Assembly (NCBI GenBank): GCA_025456015.1
Contig: JALOLK010000017.1
Span: forward strand, 1-52,329
Source of the DNA: Candidatus Nanopelagicales bacterium
GTDB taxonomy: Bacteria > Actinomycetota > Actinomycetes > S36-B12 > CAIYMF01
Reading direction: 5' to 3'
DNA length: 52,329 nt
Shown here: one piece after another, positions 35,788 to 44,933 of the stretch
Layout: every line of letters starts with the position of its first letter
Numbering within the stretch: position 1 is the stretch's first letter
Program-made: the position numbers and the translations under genes
Notes under the pieces: model-generated
Database searches by the model: none
Told to the model about the DNA's origin: nothing
What the model saw: only the letters and a program-made list of their open reading frames with translations

Positions 35788-36843
35788 TCACCCCTTCGGG
35801 GCGAAGCGTGCGGCAAGCAGCTTCGCGGTGATGTAGAAGAGCATGACGATGGTGATCAGGACCAGCGCGCCGCCCCAGGCGCGCCCGACCGAGGCGCTGG
35901 TGCCGCTGGTGATCTGGTCCCAGATGAACAGCGGCAGCGAGGCCTGCGGGCCCTCGAGCGGGTTGTAGTTGTAACTCTGGGTCAGGAACGTGGTGAGCAG
36001 CAGGGGGGCGGTCTCGCCGGCGACGCGCGCCACCGAGAGCATCGCGCCGGTCACGATGCCGGCCAGCGCGGTGGGCAGCACCACCTTGAGGATCGTGCGG
36101 AACTTCGGCACGCCGAGGGCGTACGACGCCTCCCGCAGGTCGTTCGGGACGATCTTGAGCATCTCCTCGGTCGTCCTGATGATGACCGGCAGCATGAGGA
36201 TCGCCAGGGCCAGCGCGGCGGCGAATCCGGAGCGCTCCAGGCCCAGGCCCAGCACGAAGGCCGTGAAGATGAACAGGCCGGCGACGATCGAGGGGATGCC
36301 CGTCATCACGTCGACGAAGAAGGAGATGACCTTGGCGAGCCGACCGCGGCCGTACTCGACCAGGTAGATCGCGGCGAGGATGCCCACGGGCACGGCGAAG
36401 GCGGCGGCGATGCCCACCTGCTGCAGCGTGCCGACGATGGCGTGGCCCACGCCGCCGCCCTCGGCGCGCGGGCTGACGTTGCGCATCGAGTCGGTGAGGA
36501 AGGCCCAGCTCATCACCGCCAGGCCCTTGACGAGCACCGTGAACAGCACCGAGACCAGCGGCACGATGGCCGCCACGAAGGTGGAGTACACCAGCGTCGT
36601 CGCGAGGCGGTCCACTGCGTGCCGGCGGCCCTCCACCCGGAAGCTCCAGATGCTCTGGATGACCAGGAAGACCAGGGCGGCGACGATCGCGGTGCCGAAC
36701 CAGCCGGCCAGGCCGGTGGTGAGGTTCAGGGCGAAGGCCGCGGCGACGGCGGAGGCACCGACCGTGGGCGTGGCCCAGCGGGGCAGCTGTCCGCCGATCA
36801 GCGAGCTGGGCTGCGAGCGGGTCGGCATCGTCGTGGTGGCCAT
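35788..36843 (-). CDS. pstA: phosphate ABC transporter permease PstA
   Basis: Inner-membrane permease, 351 residues. Longer than typical PstA (about 300) through an N-terminal pair of extra helices ([30 protein letters not shown] in parts). The transport core has [31 protein letters not shown] in parts, and the ATPase-coupling EAA loop [23 protein letters not shown] in parts. One nucleotide separates its ATG from the pstC stop. Confidence 0.96.
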   Translation of the reverse strand: MATTTMPTRSQPSSLIGGQLPRWATPTVGASAVAAAFALNLTTGLAGWFGTAIVAALVFLVIQSIWSFRVEGRRHAVDRLATTLVYSTFVAAIVPLVSVLFTVLVKGLAVMSWAFLTDSMRNVSPRAEGGGVGHAIVGTLQQVGIAAAFAVPVGILAAIYLVEYGRGRLAKVISFFVDVMTGIPSIVAGLFIFTAFVLGLGLERSGFAAALALAILMLPVIIRTTEEMLKIVPNDLREASYALGVPKFRTILKVVLPTALAGIVTGAMLSVARVAGETAPLLLTTFLTQSYNYNPLEGPQASLPLFIWDQITSGTSASVGRAWGGALVLITIVMLFYITAKLLAARFAPKG

Positions 36844-36844
36844 G

Positions 36845-37816
36845 TCAGTTGGCTCCTGAGAACTCGGCCCGCCGGGCGATGATGTACCGGGCGACCATGT
36901 TCACCGTCAGGGTCAGGACGAACAGCACCAGGCCACTGGCGATGAGGGCTGACAGGCCGGTGGTCCCGGCCTCGTTCCACTTCAGCGCGATGTTCGCGGC
37001 GAACGTGTTCCCGCCAGGCTCGGTGAGGTGCCAGTTGACCTCGAACTTCGCCGAGAGGATCAGCGCCACGGCGATCGTCTCGCCCAGCGCGCGGCCAAGG
37101 CCCAGCATGGCCGCCGAGATCATGCCCGGCTTGGCGAACGGGAAGACGGCCATCTTCACCATCTCCCAGCGGGTCGCGCCGAGCGCGAGCGCCGCCTCCT
37201 TATGGCCCGGGGGCACCTGCAGGATCACCTCCCGGCTGACCGCCGCGACGGTCGGCAGGATCATGATGCTGAGCACCAGGGAGGCCAGGAACAGGCTCTT
37301 GCCGTACAGGTCCAGGCGGTTGTCGAAGAGGATCGTCCAGCCCACCCAGTCGTTCAGCCAGACCTGGATGCCCTCCGAGCCGGACAGCAGCACCTCGAGG
37401 CCCCACAGGCCGAAGATGATCGAGGGCACGGCGGCGAGCAGGTCGGTGATGAAGGCCAGCGAGCTGGACAACCGCCGGCCGGCGTACAGCGAGATGAACA
37501 GGGCGATCCCGATGCCGACCGGCACGGCGAGCGTCATGGCGATGATCGCCGACACGACCGTGCCGAACAGCAGGGCCCCGATCCCGAAGACCGACGGGTC
37601 CCCGTCGGGGTTCCACGACTGCTCGGTGAGGAAGTTGCCGGTGTTCTCGGCCAGGGACGGGATCGAGCGCCAGATGAGGAACGCGGCGATGGCCGCCATG
37701 ATGACGAGCACCAGCAGGCCGGCGCCCCTCGACACACCGCTGAACGCGCGGTCCCCCCGACGCACGCTGGCACCGCTGATCGACGAGGTGCTCGTCGTGG
37801 TGGACGACTCAGCCAT
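36845..37816 (-). CDS. pstC: phosphate ABC transporter permease PstC
   Basis: Inner-membrane permease, 323 residues, about six helices. GAGLLVLVIMAAIAAFLIW is the first; EQSWNPDGDPSVFGIGALLFGTVVSAII in parts and the EAA loop VPPGHKEAALALGATRWEMV in parts are typical of PstC. Forms the translocation pore with PstA. A strong hairpin separates it from pstS, so pstCAB is probably expressed below pstS. Confidence 0.96.
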   Translation of the reverse strand: MAESSTTTSTSSISGASVRRGDRAFSGVSRGAGLLVLVIMAAIAAFLIWRSIPSLAENTGNFLTEQSWNPDGDPSVFGIGALLFGTVVSAIIAMTLAVPVGIGIALFISLYAGRRLSSSLAFITDLLAAVPSIIFGLWGLEVLLSGSEGIQVWLNDWVGWTILFDNRLDLYGKSLFLASLVLSIMILPTVAAVSREVILQVPPGHKEAALALGATRWEMVKMAVFPFAKPGMISAAMLGLGRALGETIAVALILSAKFEVNWHLTEPGGNTFAANIALKWNEAGTTGLSALIASGLVLFVLTLTVNMVARYIIARRAEFSGAN

Positions 37817-37854
37817 CCCTGGTCCTGTTCGGTCGTGTGCAGGTGTGGAGCAGC

Positions 37855-37902
37855 GATCGCGCCGGTGGGTGCTCGGTCAGTGCCACACCCACCGGCGCGA
37901 TC
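37855..37902 (-). promoter_or_regulatory. 17-bp hairpin between pstS and pstC
   Basis: GATCGCGCCGGTGGGTG (37855-37871) pairs perfectly with CACCCACCGGCGCGATC (37886-37902), 14-nt loop. Just after the pstS stop in the transcript; expected to act as a partial terminator or 3'-end stabiliser so that pstS mRNA exceeds pstCAB. Confidence 0.75.
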
Positions 37903-37917
37903 ATCGCATCGGGACGA

Positions 37918-39012
37918 TCAGGACAGCGCCTCGACCGAGGACTGGACCTTGGTGAGCAGGTCGCCGGTGATCGGCACGTAGCCGATCTCCTCGAGGATGC
38001 CCTGGCCCTCCGTGCTCGACGCGTACTGCAGGAACGGCTTGACCACATCCAGCTGCTCGGCGGGCAGGCCCGTCTCGCAGGTGATCTGGTAGGTGACCAG
38101 CACGATCGGGTAGGCGTTGGCCTCCGCGATGGTGGGGTCGAGCTCGAGGCCGAGGTCGTTGCCCGAGCCGGTCACGGTGGCCGCGGCGATGGCGTTGGCC
38201 GCGTTGGCCGAGGTCGCCTCCACGGCACCGCCGCCGTTGTCGACCTTGGCGGCCTTGAGGTCACCGTCGAGGACGAAGCTCAGCTCGACGTAGCCGATCG
38301 AGTTCTTCGTGGACGTCAGCGAGGAGGCGACGCCGTCGCTGCCCTTCGAGCCCTGGCCGCCCGGCGCGGTCCAGGCCTTGCCAACCTCGTAGGTCCAGGC
38401 GTCGGGCACGGTGGCGGCGAGGTAGCTGTTGAAGTTCTGGGTGGTGCCCGACTCGTCGCTGCGGTGGAACTGCGCGATCGGGGCGTCAGGCAGGGCCACG
38501 CCCTGGTTGAGCTCGGCGATCTTCGGATCGTTCCACTTGGTGATGGAGCTGTCGAAGATCCCGGCGATGACCTCGGGGGTGAGGGTCAGGCTGTCGACGC
38601 CGTCGACGTTGTAGGCGATCGCGATCGCGCCGCCGACCAGCGGGATGTGGATGGCCGGACCGCTGGCGCACCGTGCATCGGCCGCCGCCTGCTCCTCGTC
38701 CTTCATCACGGCGTCGGAGCCGGCGAAGGCCGTCTGGTTGTTGGTGAAGTCCTGGATGCCGGCCCCGGACCCGTTGGCCTGGTAGTCGATGGTGACCTCA
38801 GGGTTGGCGCTCTGGAAGGCGTTGACCCACTCGGCCATCGCGTTCTTCTGCGCCGACGAGCCGGAGGCTTTGATGCTGCCCGAGACAGCGGTGCCGCCGC
38901 CAGCGCCACCGGTCGCGCCGGTGTCGGCCTGGTCGGCATCGCTGCAGCCAGCCAGGGTCAGGGCGAGCGCGGCCGCGACGGCTGCGGTCGGGATGAGGCG
39001 GTGCTTCACCAT
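37918..39012 (-). CDS. pstS: phosphate-binding lipoprotein PstS
   Basis: High-affinity periplasmic-side phosphate receptor. 364 residues with a lipoprotein signal (MVKHRLIPTAAVAAALAL, lipobox LAGC) and a disordered Gly-rich linker. The binding fold begins SGSIKASGSSAQKN; phosphate-contact loops are ASGSSA, AFAGSDAVM and HRSDESGTTQNFNSYL. AAGGAG precedes the ATG. A PHO box lies 74-95 nt upstream. Leads the pstSCAB operon. Confidence 0.97.
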   Translation of the reverse strand: MVKHRLIPTAAVAAALALTLAGCSDADQADTGATGGAGGGTAVSGSIKASGSSAQKNAMAEWVNAFQSANPEVTIDYQANGSGAGIQDFTNNQTAFAGSDAVMKDEEQAAADARCASGPAIHIPLVGGAIAIAYNVDGVDSLTLTPEVIAGIFDSSITKWNDPKIAELNQGVALPDAPIAQFHRSDESGTTQNFNSYLAATVPDAWTYEVGKAWTAPGGQGSKGSDGVASSLTSTKNSIGYVELSFVLDGDLKAAKVDNGGGAVEATSANAANAIAAATVTGSGNDLGLELDPTIAEANAYPIVLVTYQITCETGLPAEQLDVVKPFLQYASSTEGQGILEEIGYVPITGDLLTKVQSSVEALS

Positions 39013-39052
39013 GTGCTCCTTGGTTCTGTCCGTGGCTTGGTTGCCGAGCCGG

Positions 39053-39058
39053 ACGGTA
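39053..39058 (-). promoter_or_regulatory. pstS -10 element
   Basis: TACCGT on the minus strand, 27 nt downstream of the PHO box; one helical turn less than the spacing at phoU and gpmA. Confidence 0.45.
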
Positions 39059-39085
39059 GGGGCCTGATCCGAATGCGCGGCATGG

Positions 39086-39107
39086 AGTCGGTGAACTGCA
39101 GGTGAAC
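39086..39107 (-). promoter_or_regulatory. PHO box upstream of pstS
   Basis: Read on the minus strand, two adjacent 11-nt units GTTCACCTGCA and GTTCACCGACT, the best match to the RegX3/PhoP direct repeat in the window. The rest of the 192-bp gap to the HMG-CoA lyase gene holds only a short GGGG/CCCC hairpin near 39173-39183. Confidence 0.85.
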
Positions 39108-39204
39108 GCCGCCCATCGACTCGGTCCAGCCCGAGCGCCCCCGGCTCGGAAATCGGACGAAACGTGGCGGGGATCAGCCCCGGCCGGGGTCGCGCCAGTC
39201 CCGC

Positions 39205-40125
39205 TCAGACGGTGGCGACGGCGGGGAACACGCCCGCGCGCGGCAGGTACGCGGGCAGGTCGCGACCGAGCAGCTCTCCAAGCCAGGCACTGGCCGCGAT
39301 CGCCGCATCGAGATCCACGCCGGTCTGGTACCCGCTGCGGTGCAGGGCGTAGACGAGGTCCTCGGTCGCGATGTTGCCCGTGGCGCGCGGGGCGAACGGG
39401 CAGCCGCCGATGCCACCCAGGCTCGCGTCGAGGACGCTGACGCCGGCATCAGCGGCGGCCAGGGCGTTGGCGTACCCGGTGTTGCGGGTGTTGTGGAAGT
39501 GCGCGCGCAGGCGCAGGTCGCCGGTCAGGGCGCGCGTGGCGGCGACCCGCGCCGCCACGTCGGACGGCACGGCCACCCCGATGGTGTCGGCCAGGGCGAC
39601 CTCGGCGACGCCGGTCGCCGCCACGGCGTCGACCACCCGACGCAGGCGGTCCATCGGCACCTCGCCGGAGAAGGGGCACCCGAACGCCACCGACAGGGTG
39701 ACCGTGGGCACGATGCCCGCAGCCCGAGCCAGTGGCGCCACCTCGGCGACCACCGCGATCGCGTCGTCGGTGCCCATGCCCTGGTTGCGGTGGCTGAACT
39801 CCTCGGAGACCCCGACCACGCAGTTGACCTCGTCGACCCCGGCGGCGGCGGCCCGGTGGAAGCCGCGCGTGTTGAGCACCAGGCCGATCCACGAGGCCGG
39901 GCCGGGCACCGAGGCACGCACGCCCGCGACGACGGCTTCACCGTCGGCCATCTGGGGCACCAGCCGGGGGTTCACGAACGATGCGATCTCGGCCCGGCGC
40001 AGGCCTGCCGCCGCGCAGCGCGCGACGAGCTCGACCTTCTGCTCGGTGCTCAGCCGCGCCGCGTCGTTCTGCAGCCCGTCACGCGCGCTGACCTCGACCA
40101 GCTCGACGCGCTCATCCGCGCTCAC
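39205..40125 (-). CDS. hydroxymethylglutaryl-CoA lyase
   Basis: TIM-barrel aldolase-type lyase cleaving HMG-CoA to acetoacetate and acetyl-CoA, the end of leucine degradation. 306 residues. Catalytic Arg/Asp in VSARDGLQND, metal His pair in LRAHFHNTRNTGYAN, and the active-site Cys loop LGGIGGCPFAPRATGN, all as in the family. GTG start overlaps the stop of the metal-chaperone gene by 4 nt. No other leucine-degradation genes are in view; isopropylmalate-type homologues lack the GGCPFA loop. Confidence 0.93.
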   Translation of the reverse strand: MSADERVELVEVSARDGLQNDAARLSTEQKVELVARCAAAGLRRAEIASFVNPRLVPQMADGEAVVAGVRASVPGPASWIGLVLNTRGFHRAAAAGVDEVNCVVGVSEEFSHRNQGMGTDDAIAVVAEVAPLARAAGIVPTVTLSVAFGCPFSGEVPMDRLRRVVDAVAATGVAEVALADTIGVAVPSDVAARVAATRALTGDLRLRAHFHNTRNTGYANALAAADAGVSVLDASLGGIGGCPFAPRATGNIATEDLVYALHRSGYQTGVDLDAAIAASAWLGELLGRDLPAYLPRAGVFPAVATV

Positions 40126-40325
40126 GCGAGCGCGTACCCCGCCTCGTCGACGGCCGCGGCGACCTGCTCGCGCGACGGCTCCGGGTCGGCGGTCACGGTG
40201 ACCACGCCGGACTCGAGCTCGACCTCGACTGCCTGGACGCCGTCGATCGCCGACACCTCGTCGGTCACCGCCTGCACGCAGTGGGCGCAGGTCATGCCGG
40301 TCACGGTCCAGGTGCTCGTCGCCAT
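40122..40325 (-). CDS. heavy-metal-associated (CopZ-like) chaperone
   Basis: 67 residues, a stand-alone HMA domain with the copper-binding MTCAHC motif (residues 11-16) and GVVTVTADPEPSREQVAAAVDEAGY. Carries Cu(I) in the cytosol in known relatives, usually to a P-type ATPase; none is nearby. TACCCT lies 7 nt before the ATG (leaderless). Overlap with the HMG-CoA lyase gene means the two are co-translated, an unexpected partnership. Confidence 0.9.
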   Translation of the reverse strand: MATSTWTVTGMTCAHCVQAVTDEVSAIDGVQAVEVELESGVVTVTADPEPSREQVAAAVDEAGYALA

Positions 40326-40332
40326 GGGCCCA

Positions 40333-40338
40333 AGGGTA
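40333..40338 (-). promoter_or_regulatory. -10 element for leaderless metal-chaperone gene
   Basis: TACCCT on the minus strand, 7 nt before the ATG at 40325. Confidence 0.6.
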
Positions 40339-40384
40339 GTCCCGACGGCACGCCCGCGTAGGCTCGCGGCGGAGGAGGCGCCGG

Positions 40385-40570
40385 ATGGGCAAGCAGGATT
40401 CCGAGGTGACGAAGGGTGGTCCGCTGCACATCGCGGAGCAGGGCAACTTCAGTCACGCCATCTGCGACTGCGGGTGGCGCGGCCCGGGCCGGCGCTCGCG
40501 GAAGAAGGCCCGCGAGGACGGGGCGCACCACCTCGACGACCAGTGCAAGGCGGTCAGGAAGGGGCACTGA
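40385..40570 (+). CDS. 61-residue Cys/His-rich small protein
   Basis: Basic small protein with SHAICDCGWRGPGRRSRKKA in its centre and HHLDDQCKAVRKGH at the end: one CxC, a further Cys and several His could bind a metal, perhaps as a minimal zinc ribbon. I do not recognise a named family, though similar small CDCGW-type proteins occur in actinobacteria (from memory). GGAGGAGG (40371-40378) is a clear RBS and TAGGCT (40359-40364) a -10. Diverges from the metal-chaperone gene. Confidence 0.75.
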   Translation: MGKQDSEVTKGGPLHIAEQGNFSHAICDCGWRGPGRRSRKKAREDGAHHLDDQCKAVRKGH

Positions 40571-40582
40571 GCGCCCGGGCGG

Positions 40583-41752
40583 TCAGACCCGGATGCCCTT
40601 GCCGACTGCCACGATCCCGTTCGTGGAGACGGTGAAGCGCTCGCGATCGGCCTCGACGTGCACGCCGATCTGCGCGCCGTCGGGCACGGTGACGTTCTTG
40701 TCCAGGATGGCGTTGCGCACCACCGCGCCGCGGCCGATCCGCACCCCGGGCATGAGCACCGCACCCTCGACGTAGGCACCCTGCGCCACGCGGACGTCCT
40801 GGGCCAGCACCGAGGAGCGGACGTGCCCACCGGCGATGACCGAGCCCGCGCCGATGATCGACTCGTGGGCGTTGCCGCCCTCCACGAACTTCGCCGGCGG
40901 CGGCGAGCCCAGCGTCGAGGTGATGATCTCCATGTGCGCCTCGTGGTAGGCGTCGATCGAGCCGACGTCCTTCCAGTAGGCCTTGTCGCGCTCGGTCTCG
41001 CCGGGGATCACGTTCGTGCCGAAGTCGTACACGTGGGCCATCCCCTGCGAGGTCAGCGCCGGGATGACGTTGCCGCCCATGTCGTGCACCGAGCTGTCGT
41101 CGGCGGCGTCGGCGCGCAGCGTCTCGACCAGCCACTCCCGGGTGAAGATGTAGTTGCCCATGGAGATGAACGACTCGTCGGGGCTGCCCGGGATGCCGGG
41201 CGGGTCGGGCACCTTCTCGTGGAACGCCTTGATCTTCGTGGAGCCCGCGTCCTGCTCGATCACGCCGAACTCGGTGGCCTCGGCACGGGGCTTGCGGATG
41301 CCCGCCACGGTGACCGCCGCCCCGCTGTCGATGTGCTGGGCGAGCATCTGGCGCGGGTCCATCCGGTAGATGTTGTCGGCGCCGAAGACCAGCAGGTAGT
41401 CCGGGTTCTCGTCCTCGATGAGGTTCAGGCTCTGGTAGATCGCGTCCGCCGAGCCGGTGTACCAGCGGGGGCCGAGGCGCTGCTGGGCCGGCACGGCGGT
41501 GACGTAGTCGCCCAGGATCGCCGGCATGGCCCAGGTCTGGGTGATGTGCCGGTCCAGCGAGTGCGACTTGTACTGCGTGAGCACCGCGATGCGGGCGAAC
41601 CCGGCGTTCACCAGGTTGCTCAGCACGAAGTCGACGAGGCGGTAGGCCCCGCCGAAGGGGACTGCAGGCTTGGCTCGGTCCGCCGTCAGCGGCATGAGCC
41701 GCTTGCCCTCGCCGCCGGCCAGCACGATGCCCAGGACCCGAGGAGTCGACAT
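40583..41752 (-). CDS. glgC: glucose-1-phosphate adenylyltransferase
   Basis: Makes ADP-glucose from ATP and glucose-1-phosphate, the committed step of glycogen (and alpha-maltose-1-phosphate) synthesis. 389 residues. N-terminal [30 protein letters not shown] in parts, catalytic [12 protein letters not shown], substrate region VIEQDAG and [14 protein letters not shown], and a C-terminal left-handed beta-helix. ATG at 41752 is 6 nt after a TACGGT -10 (leaderless). Diverges from glgA. Confidence 0.97.
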   Translation of the reverse strand: MSTPRVLGIVLAGGEGKRLMPLTADRAKPAVPFGGAYRLVDFVLSNLVNAGFARIAVLTQYKSHSLDRHITQTWAMPAILGDYVTAVPAQQRLGPRWYTGSADAIYQSLNLIEDENPDYLLVFGADNIYRMDPRQMLAQHIDSGAAVTVAGIRKPRAEATEFGVIEQDAGSTKIKAFHEKVPDPPGIPGSPDESFISMGNYIFTREWLVETLRADAADDSSVHDMGGNVIPALTSQGMAHVYDFGTNVIPGETERDKAYWKDVGSIDAYHEAHMEIITSTLGSPPPAKFVEGGNAHESIIGAGSVIAGGHVRSSVLAQDVRVAQGAYVEGAVLMPGVRIGRGAVVRNAILDKNVTVPDGAQIGVHVEADRERFTVSTNGIVAVGKGIRV

Positions 41753-41758
41753 GCTGCC

Positions 41759-41764
41759 ACCGTA
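41759..41764 (-). promoter_or_regulatory. -10 element for leaderless glgC
   Basis: TACGGT on the minus strand, 6 nt before the ATG at 41752. Confidence 0.6.
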
Positions 41765-41893
41765 GCCAGCGTGCCGGCTCGCCGTCGCGTCGGGGATGGT
41801 GCGCTGAGCACGGGTTCGGCCACGGTTCGCCGACCCGCCGCCCGGCCGTGCGGCGGCGCGGCCCGCACCGCGCATCGGCGCGCCGGCCCGGCC

Positions 41894-41899
41894 TACGCT
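41894..41899 (+). promoter_or_regulatory. -10 element for glgA
   Basis: TACGCT, 8 nt before the ATG at 41908. Confidence 0.5.
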
Positions 41900-41907
41900 G
41901 GCCGACC

Positions 41908-43077
41908 ATGAGGATCGGACTGCTCACCCGCGAATGGCCGCCCGAGGCGTACGGCGGTGCCGGCGTGCACGTGGAGTACCTCACCCGTGAGCTGCGCAGG
42001 CTCATCGACGTCGACGTCCAGTGCTGGGGTGCCCCCCGCGAGGACGCCACGGCCCACCAGGTGCCCGAGACGCTCGCCGGGGCCAACGCCTCCCTGCAGA
42101 CCATGGGGATCGACCTGGCCCAGGTGGCGGCGCTGCGCGACGTCGAGCTCGTGCACTCGCACACCTGGTACGCCAACTTCGCCGGCCACGTCGCGGGGAT
42201 CTACCTCGACGTGCCCCACGTGATCTCGGCGCACTCCCTGGAGCCGCGCCGGCCGTGGAAGGCCGAGCAGCTCGGCGGCGGATACCGGCTCAGCTCGTGG
42301 ATCGAGCGGACCTCCTACGAGGGCGCCGACCGGATCATCGCGGTCTCGCACGGCATGCGCGCCGACGTGCTCGACTGCTACCCGGCCGTGGACCCCGACC
42401 TCGTCGAGGTGGTGCACAACGGCATCGACACCGAGCTCTACCAGCCCGACCCGAACACCGACCTCATCGAGGCCGTCGGCATCGACCCGAACCGGCCGTA
42501 CGTGCTGTTCGTCGGGCGGATCACGCGGCAGAAGGGCATCGCCCACCTGCTGCGCGCGGCCGAGCAGATGGAGGCCGACATCCCGCTGGTGCTCATCGCC
42601 TCCTCGCCGGACACCCCCGAGCTCGGCGCCGAGGTGGAGGCCGGCGTGGCCACCCTGCGCGAGCGCAAGGGCGCGGCGAACATGGTGTGGGTCAACGAGC
42701 ACCTCAGCCGCGCGCACCTCGTGCAGGCCCTCACCCACGCCGGCGTGTTCGCCTGCCCCTCGGTGTACGAGCCGCTGGGCATCGTGAACCTCGAGGCGAT
42801 GGCCTGCCAGACCGCCGTGGTGGCCAGCGACGTCGGCGGCATCCCCGAGGTGGTCGTCGAGGGCGAGACCGGGCACCTCGTGCACTACGACGAGGCCGAC
42901 CCGGTGGGCTTCGAGGCCGGCATCGGCGAGGCGCTGAACCGGGTCATGGCCGACCCGGCGCGGGCGCAGGCCATGGGCGAGGCGGGCCGGGTCCGTGCCG
43001 TCGAGCAGTTCGGCTGGGACCGGATCGCGCGCAGCACGGTCGAGGTCTACCAGCGCGCGATCGACGGCCGCGGCTAG
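41908..43077 (+). CDS. glgA: glycogen synthase, corynebacterial type (GlgA/GlgM)
   Basis: GT4-family glucosyltransferase using ADP-glucose, 389 residues. In mycobacteria this type (GlgM) makes maltose-1-phosphate for the GlgE route; classic bacterial GlgA is GT5. N-terminal [33 protein letters not shown] and [18 protein letters not shown]-terminal [12 protein letters not shown] and [17 protein letters not shown] with the donor-binding Glu pair. ATG at 41908 follows TACGCT. Divergent with glgC, the usual actinobacterial pair. Confidence 0.95.
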   Translation: MRIGLLTREWPPEAYGGAGVHVEYLTRELRRLIDVDVQCWGAPREDATAHQVPETLAGANASLQTMGIDLAQVAALRDVELVHSHTWYANFAGHVAGIYLDVPHVISAHSLEPRRPWKAEQLGGGYRLSSWIERTSYEGADRIIAVSHGMRADVLDCYPAVDPDLVEVVHNGIDTELYQPDPNTDLIEAVGIDPNRPYVLFVGRITRQKGIAHLLRAAEQMEADIPLVLIASSPDTPELGAEVEAGVATLRERKGAANMVWVNEHLSRAHLVQALTHAGVFACPSVYEPLGIVNLEAMACQTAVVASDVGGIPEVVVEGETGHLVHYDEADPVGFEAGIGEALNRVMADPARAQAMGEAGRVRAVEQFGWDRIARSTVEVYQRAIDGRG

Positions 43078-43124
43078 GCTCGCCCGACCCAGCCGACCAG
43101 CGGCCCGGCCAGAAGGAGCACCGC

Positions 43125-44636
43125 ATGGAGTTCGATCCGCAGCGCGGGATCGACTTCCCCGTCGACGCGGGTCGGCAGTCGTCGATGGCCACCGGCCAGG
43201 CCGTCTTCGCCGACGCCGCACGGGCGACCGACCCGGCACTGGCCGCGCAGATCGAGGCGGTCGGCACGTGGCGCAAGGGGTACCTGGCCCCGGCCCGCGA
43301 CCTCGTGGAGTCGGGCCTGCGCGCGTCGGGCGGCTCGGTCCAGATGAGCCGCGACGGGCTGGCCAGCCTGTACCAGCGGTTCACCTTCACCCGCGACGGC
43401 CGGCAGATGTCGGTGCCGGAGGCGTTCGCCAGCCTGGACGAGCCCGCCTTCGCCACGGCCGAGGTGGTGGGCACCGGCCGGGCGGTGACCGAGCTGGCGA
43501 TCCCGTACCACGGCCGGCTCCTGGTCGGCGCCGACCTGCGCCACCAGCTCGATGTCTGGGTGGCCAACGGGGTCGTCGAGCCCAGCTTCGCGCACGCCCT
43601 CGAGCTGCTCATCGCCCACCCCGAGTGGCTGGACCTCACCGGCGAGCACGTGGCGGTCCTCGGCGCCGGGGCGGAGATGGGCCCCACGACCTGCCTGCTC
43701 GACTGGGGCGCGACCGTCTGGGGCGTGGACCTGCCCCGACCCGAGCTGTGGCGGCGGGTCATCGCCGACGCCGAGCACCGGGCCGGCCGCCTGCGCGTGC
43801 CGGTACCCGCCTCCGGCGGGCTGGACCGCTCCGCGCTGACTGGCTCCGCGCTGGCTGCGCTCGCCGGGGCGGACCTGCTCACCCAGGCCCCCGAGGTGCG
43901 CACCTGGCTGGCCGGCATCCCGGGGCCGTTCACGTTGGGGAACTACGTGTACGCCGACGGCCCGCTGCACGTGCGAGCCTCCCTGGCCATCGACGCGATC
44001 GGGGCTGACCTCGCGGCCGCCGGGCGCGACGTCATGCTCGCCTGGCTGGCCACGCCCACCGACGTGTTCGCCGCGCCGATCGAGGCGGTCGAGGAGTCCC
44101 GGCGGCGGTGGCGCTCGGCGGGGCTCTGGCGCTACGCCCGCTCGCCGCTGCGCCTGGCCGGGGCGTTCGAGCGCAACTACCCGGAGACCGTGTGGACCGC
44201 CACCGGTGTCGAGTACGGCATCTGCGACTGCCTCGTGCCCCAACAGGGTCCCAACTACCTGCTCGCCAAGCGGCTGCAGCGCTGGCGCGCGATGGCCGCC
44301 CGCGAGGACGGGGTCCGGGTGTCGCTGAACGTCGCCCCGAGCACGCGCACCCACTCGGTGGTGAAGAACAAGGCCCTGGCTGCCGCGTACGCGGGGGCCG
44401 GGCGGTTCGGCCTGGAGATCTTCGAGCCGGAGACGTCGAACGCGATCATGGCCGCCCTGCTCGTGCACGACCTGCGCAACCCGAAGGCCTCGTCGAACCC
44501 GGACGTGCCGATCGTGCACCCGATGCAGCTGTTCGTGGACGGCGCCTGCCACGGCGGCCTGTGGCGCTCGGAGTACGCCGCGCGCTCGGTGCTGGGCCTG
44601 GCGGCGGTCGCGGGGATGTTCGAGCGCAACGCCTGA
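43125..44636 (+). CDS. conserved-looking protein of unknown function with Rossmann-like core
   Basis: 503 residues I cannot assign. The middle (about 165-195) has HVAVLGAGAEMGPTTCLLD followed by GATVWGVDLP, a nucleotide-binding beta-alpha-beta with a GxGxxxG-like loop and an acidic end of strand 2. Further marked motifs are TFTRDGRQMSVPEAF, YGICDCLVPQQGPNYLLAKRLQ in parts, NVAPSTRTHSVVKN, and a C-terminal PMQLFVDGACHGGLWRSEYA. No signal peptide or membrane helix. AGAAGGAG precedes the ATG. Stands alone between glgA and a small convergent gene. Possibly an NAD(P)-dependent enzyme. Confidence 0.85.
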   Translation: MEFDPQRGIDFPVDAGRQSSMATGQAVFADAARATDPALAAQIEAVGTWRKGYLAPARDLVESGLRASGGSVQMSRDGLASLYQRFTFTRDGRQMSVPEAFASLDEPAFATAEVVGTGRAVTELAIPYHGRLLVGADLRHQLDVWVANGVVEPSFAHALELLIAHPEWLDLTGEHVAVLGAGAEMGPTTCLLDWGATVWGVDLPRPELWRRVIADAEHRAGRLRVPVPASGGLDRSALTGSALAALAGADLLTQAPEVRTWLAGIPGPFTLGNYVYADGPLHVRASLAIDAIGADLAAAGRDVMLAWLATPTDVFAAPIEAVEESRRRWRSAGLWRYARSPLRLAGAFERNYPETVWTATGVEYGICDCLVPQQGPNYLLAKRLQRWRAMAAREDGVRVSLNVAPSTRTHSVVKNKALAAAYAGAGRFGLEIFEPETSNAIMAALLVHDLRNPKASSNPDVPIVHPMQLFVDGACHGGLWRSEYAARSVLGLAAVAGMFERNA

Positions 44637-44660
44637 ACCGGGCGCGCGGCGAACCGGCAG

Positions 44661-44861
44661 CTACTTCAGGGCGCGCTTGAAGTAGGCGTGCCGGGCGGCG
44701 TCGGCACGGCTGCGCAGCTTGGCCAGGTCCACCGCCGTGTCCTTCTTCACCTTGGCGGGCAGGCCGTCGCCCAGGACGGTCGCGAGGAGGTCGGCGTACT
44801 TCACCTCGGCCCGGCGCCAGTCGTCGAAGGCCTTCTCCGTCTTGCTCCCGCTGTCTGCCAT
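44661..44861 (-). CDS. 66-residue small hypothetical protein
   Basis: Starts MADSGSKTEKAFDDWRRAEVKYADLLA and is fully helical and charged, ending RHAYFKRALK. No family name. Supported by TACGGT exactly 6 nt before the ATG (leaderless) and good codon pattern. Possibly a small coiled DNA- or protein-binding factor. Converges on the 503-residue gene and diverges from hppA. Confidence 0.7.
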   Translation of the reverse strand: MADSGSKTEKAFDDWRRAEVKYADLLATVLGDGLPAKVKKDTAVDLAKLRSRADAARHAYFKRALK

Positions 44862-44867
44862 GGCGCG

Positions 44868-44873
44868 ACCGTA
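44868..44873 (-). promoter_or_regulatory. -10 element for the 66-residue gene
   Basis: TACGGT on the minus strand, 6 nt before the ATG at 44861. A single GTTCACGCAGG half-site lies just upstream (44880-44890). Confidence 0.55.
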
Positions 44874-44933
44874 CGGGCCCTGCGTGAACACGCGCCGACG
44901 GGGGTGACACCTGCCGTCCACCTCGGGGCACGA

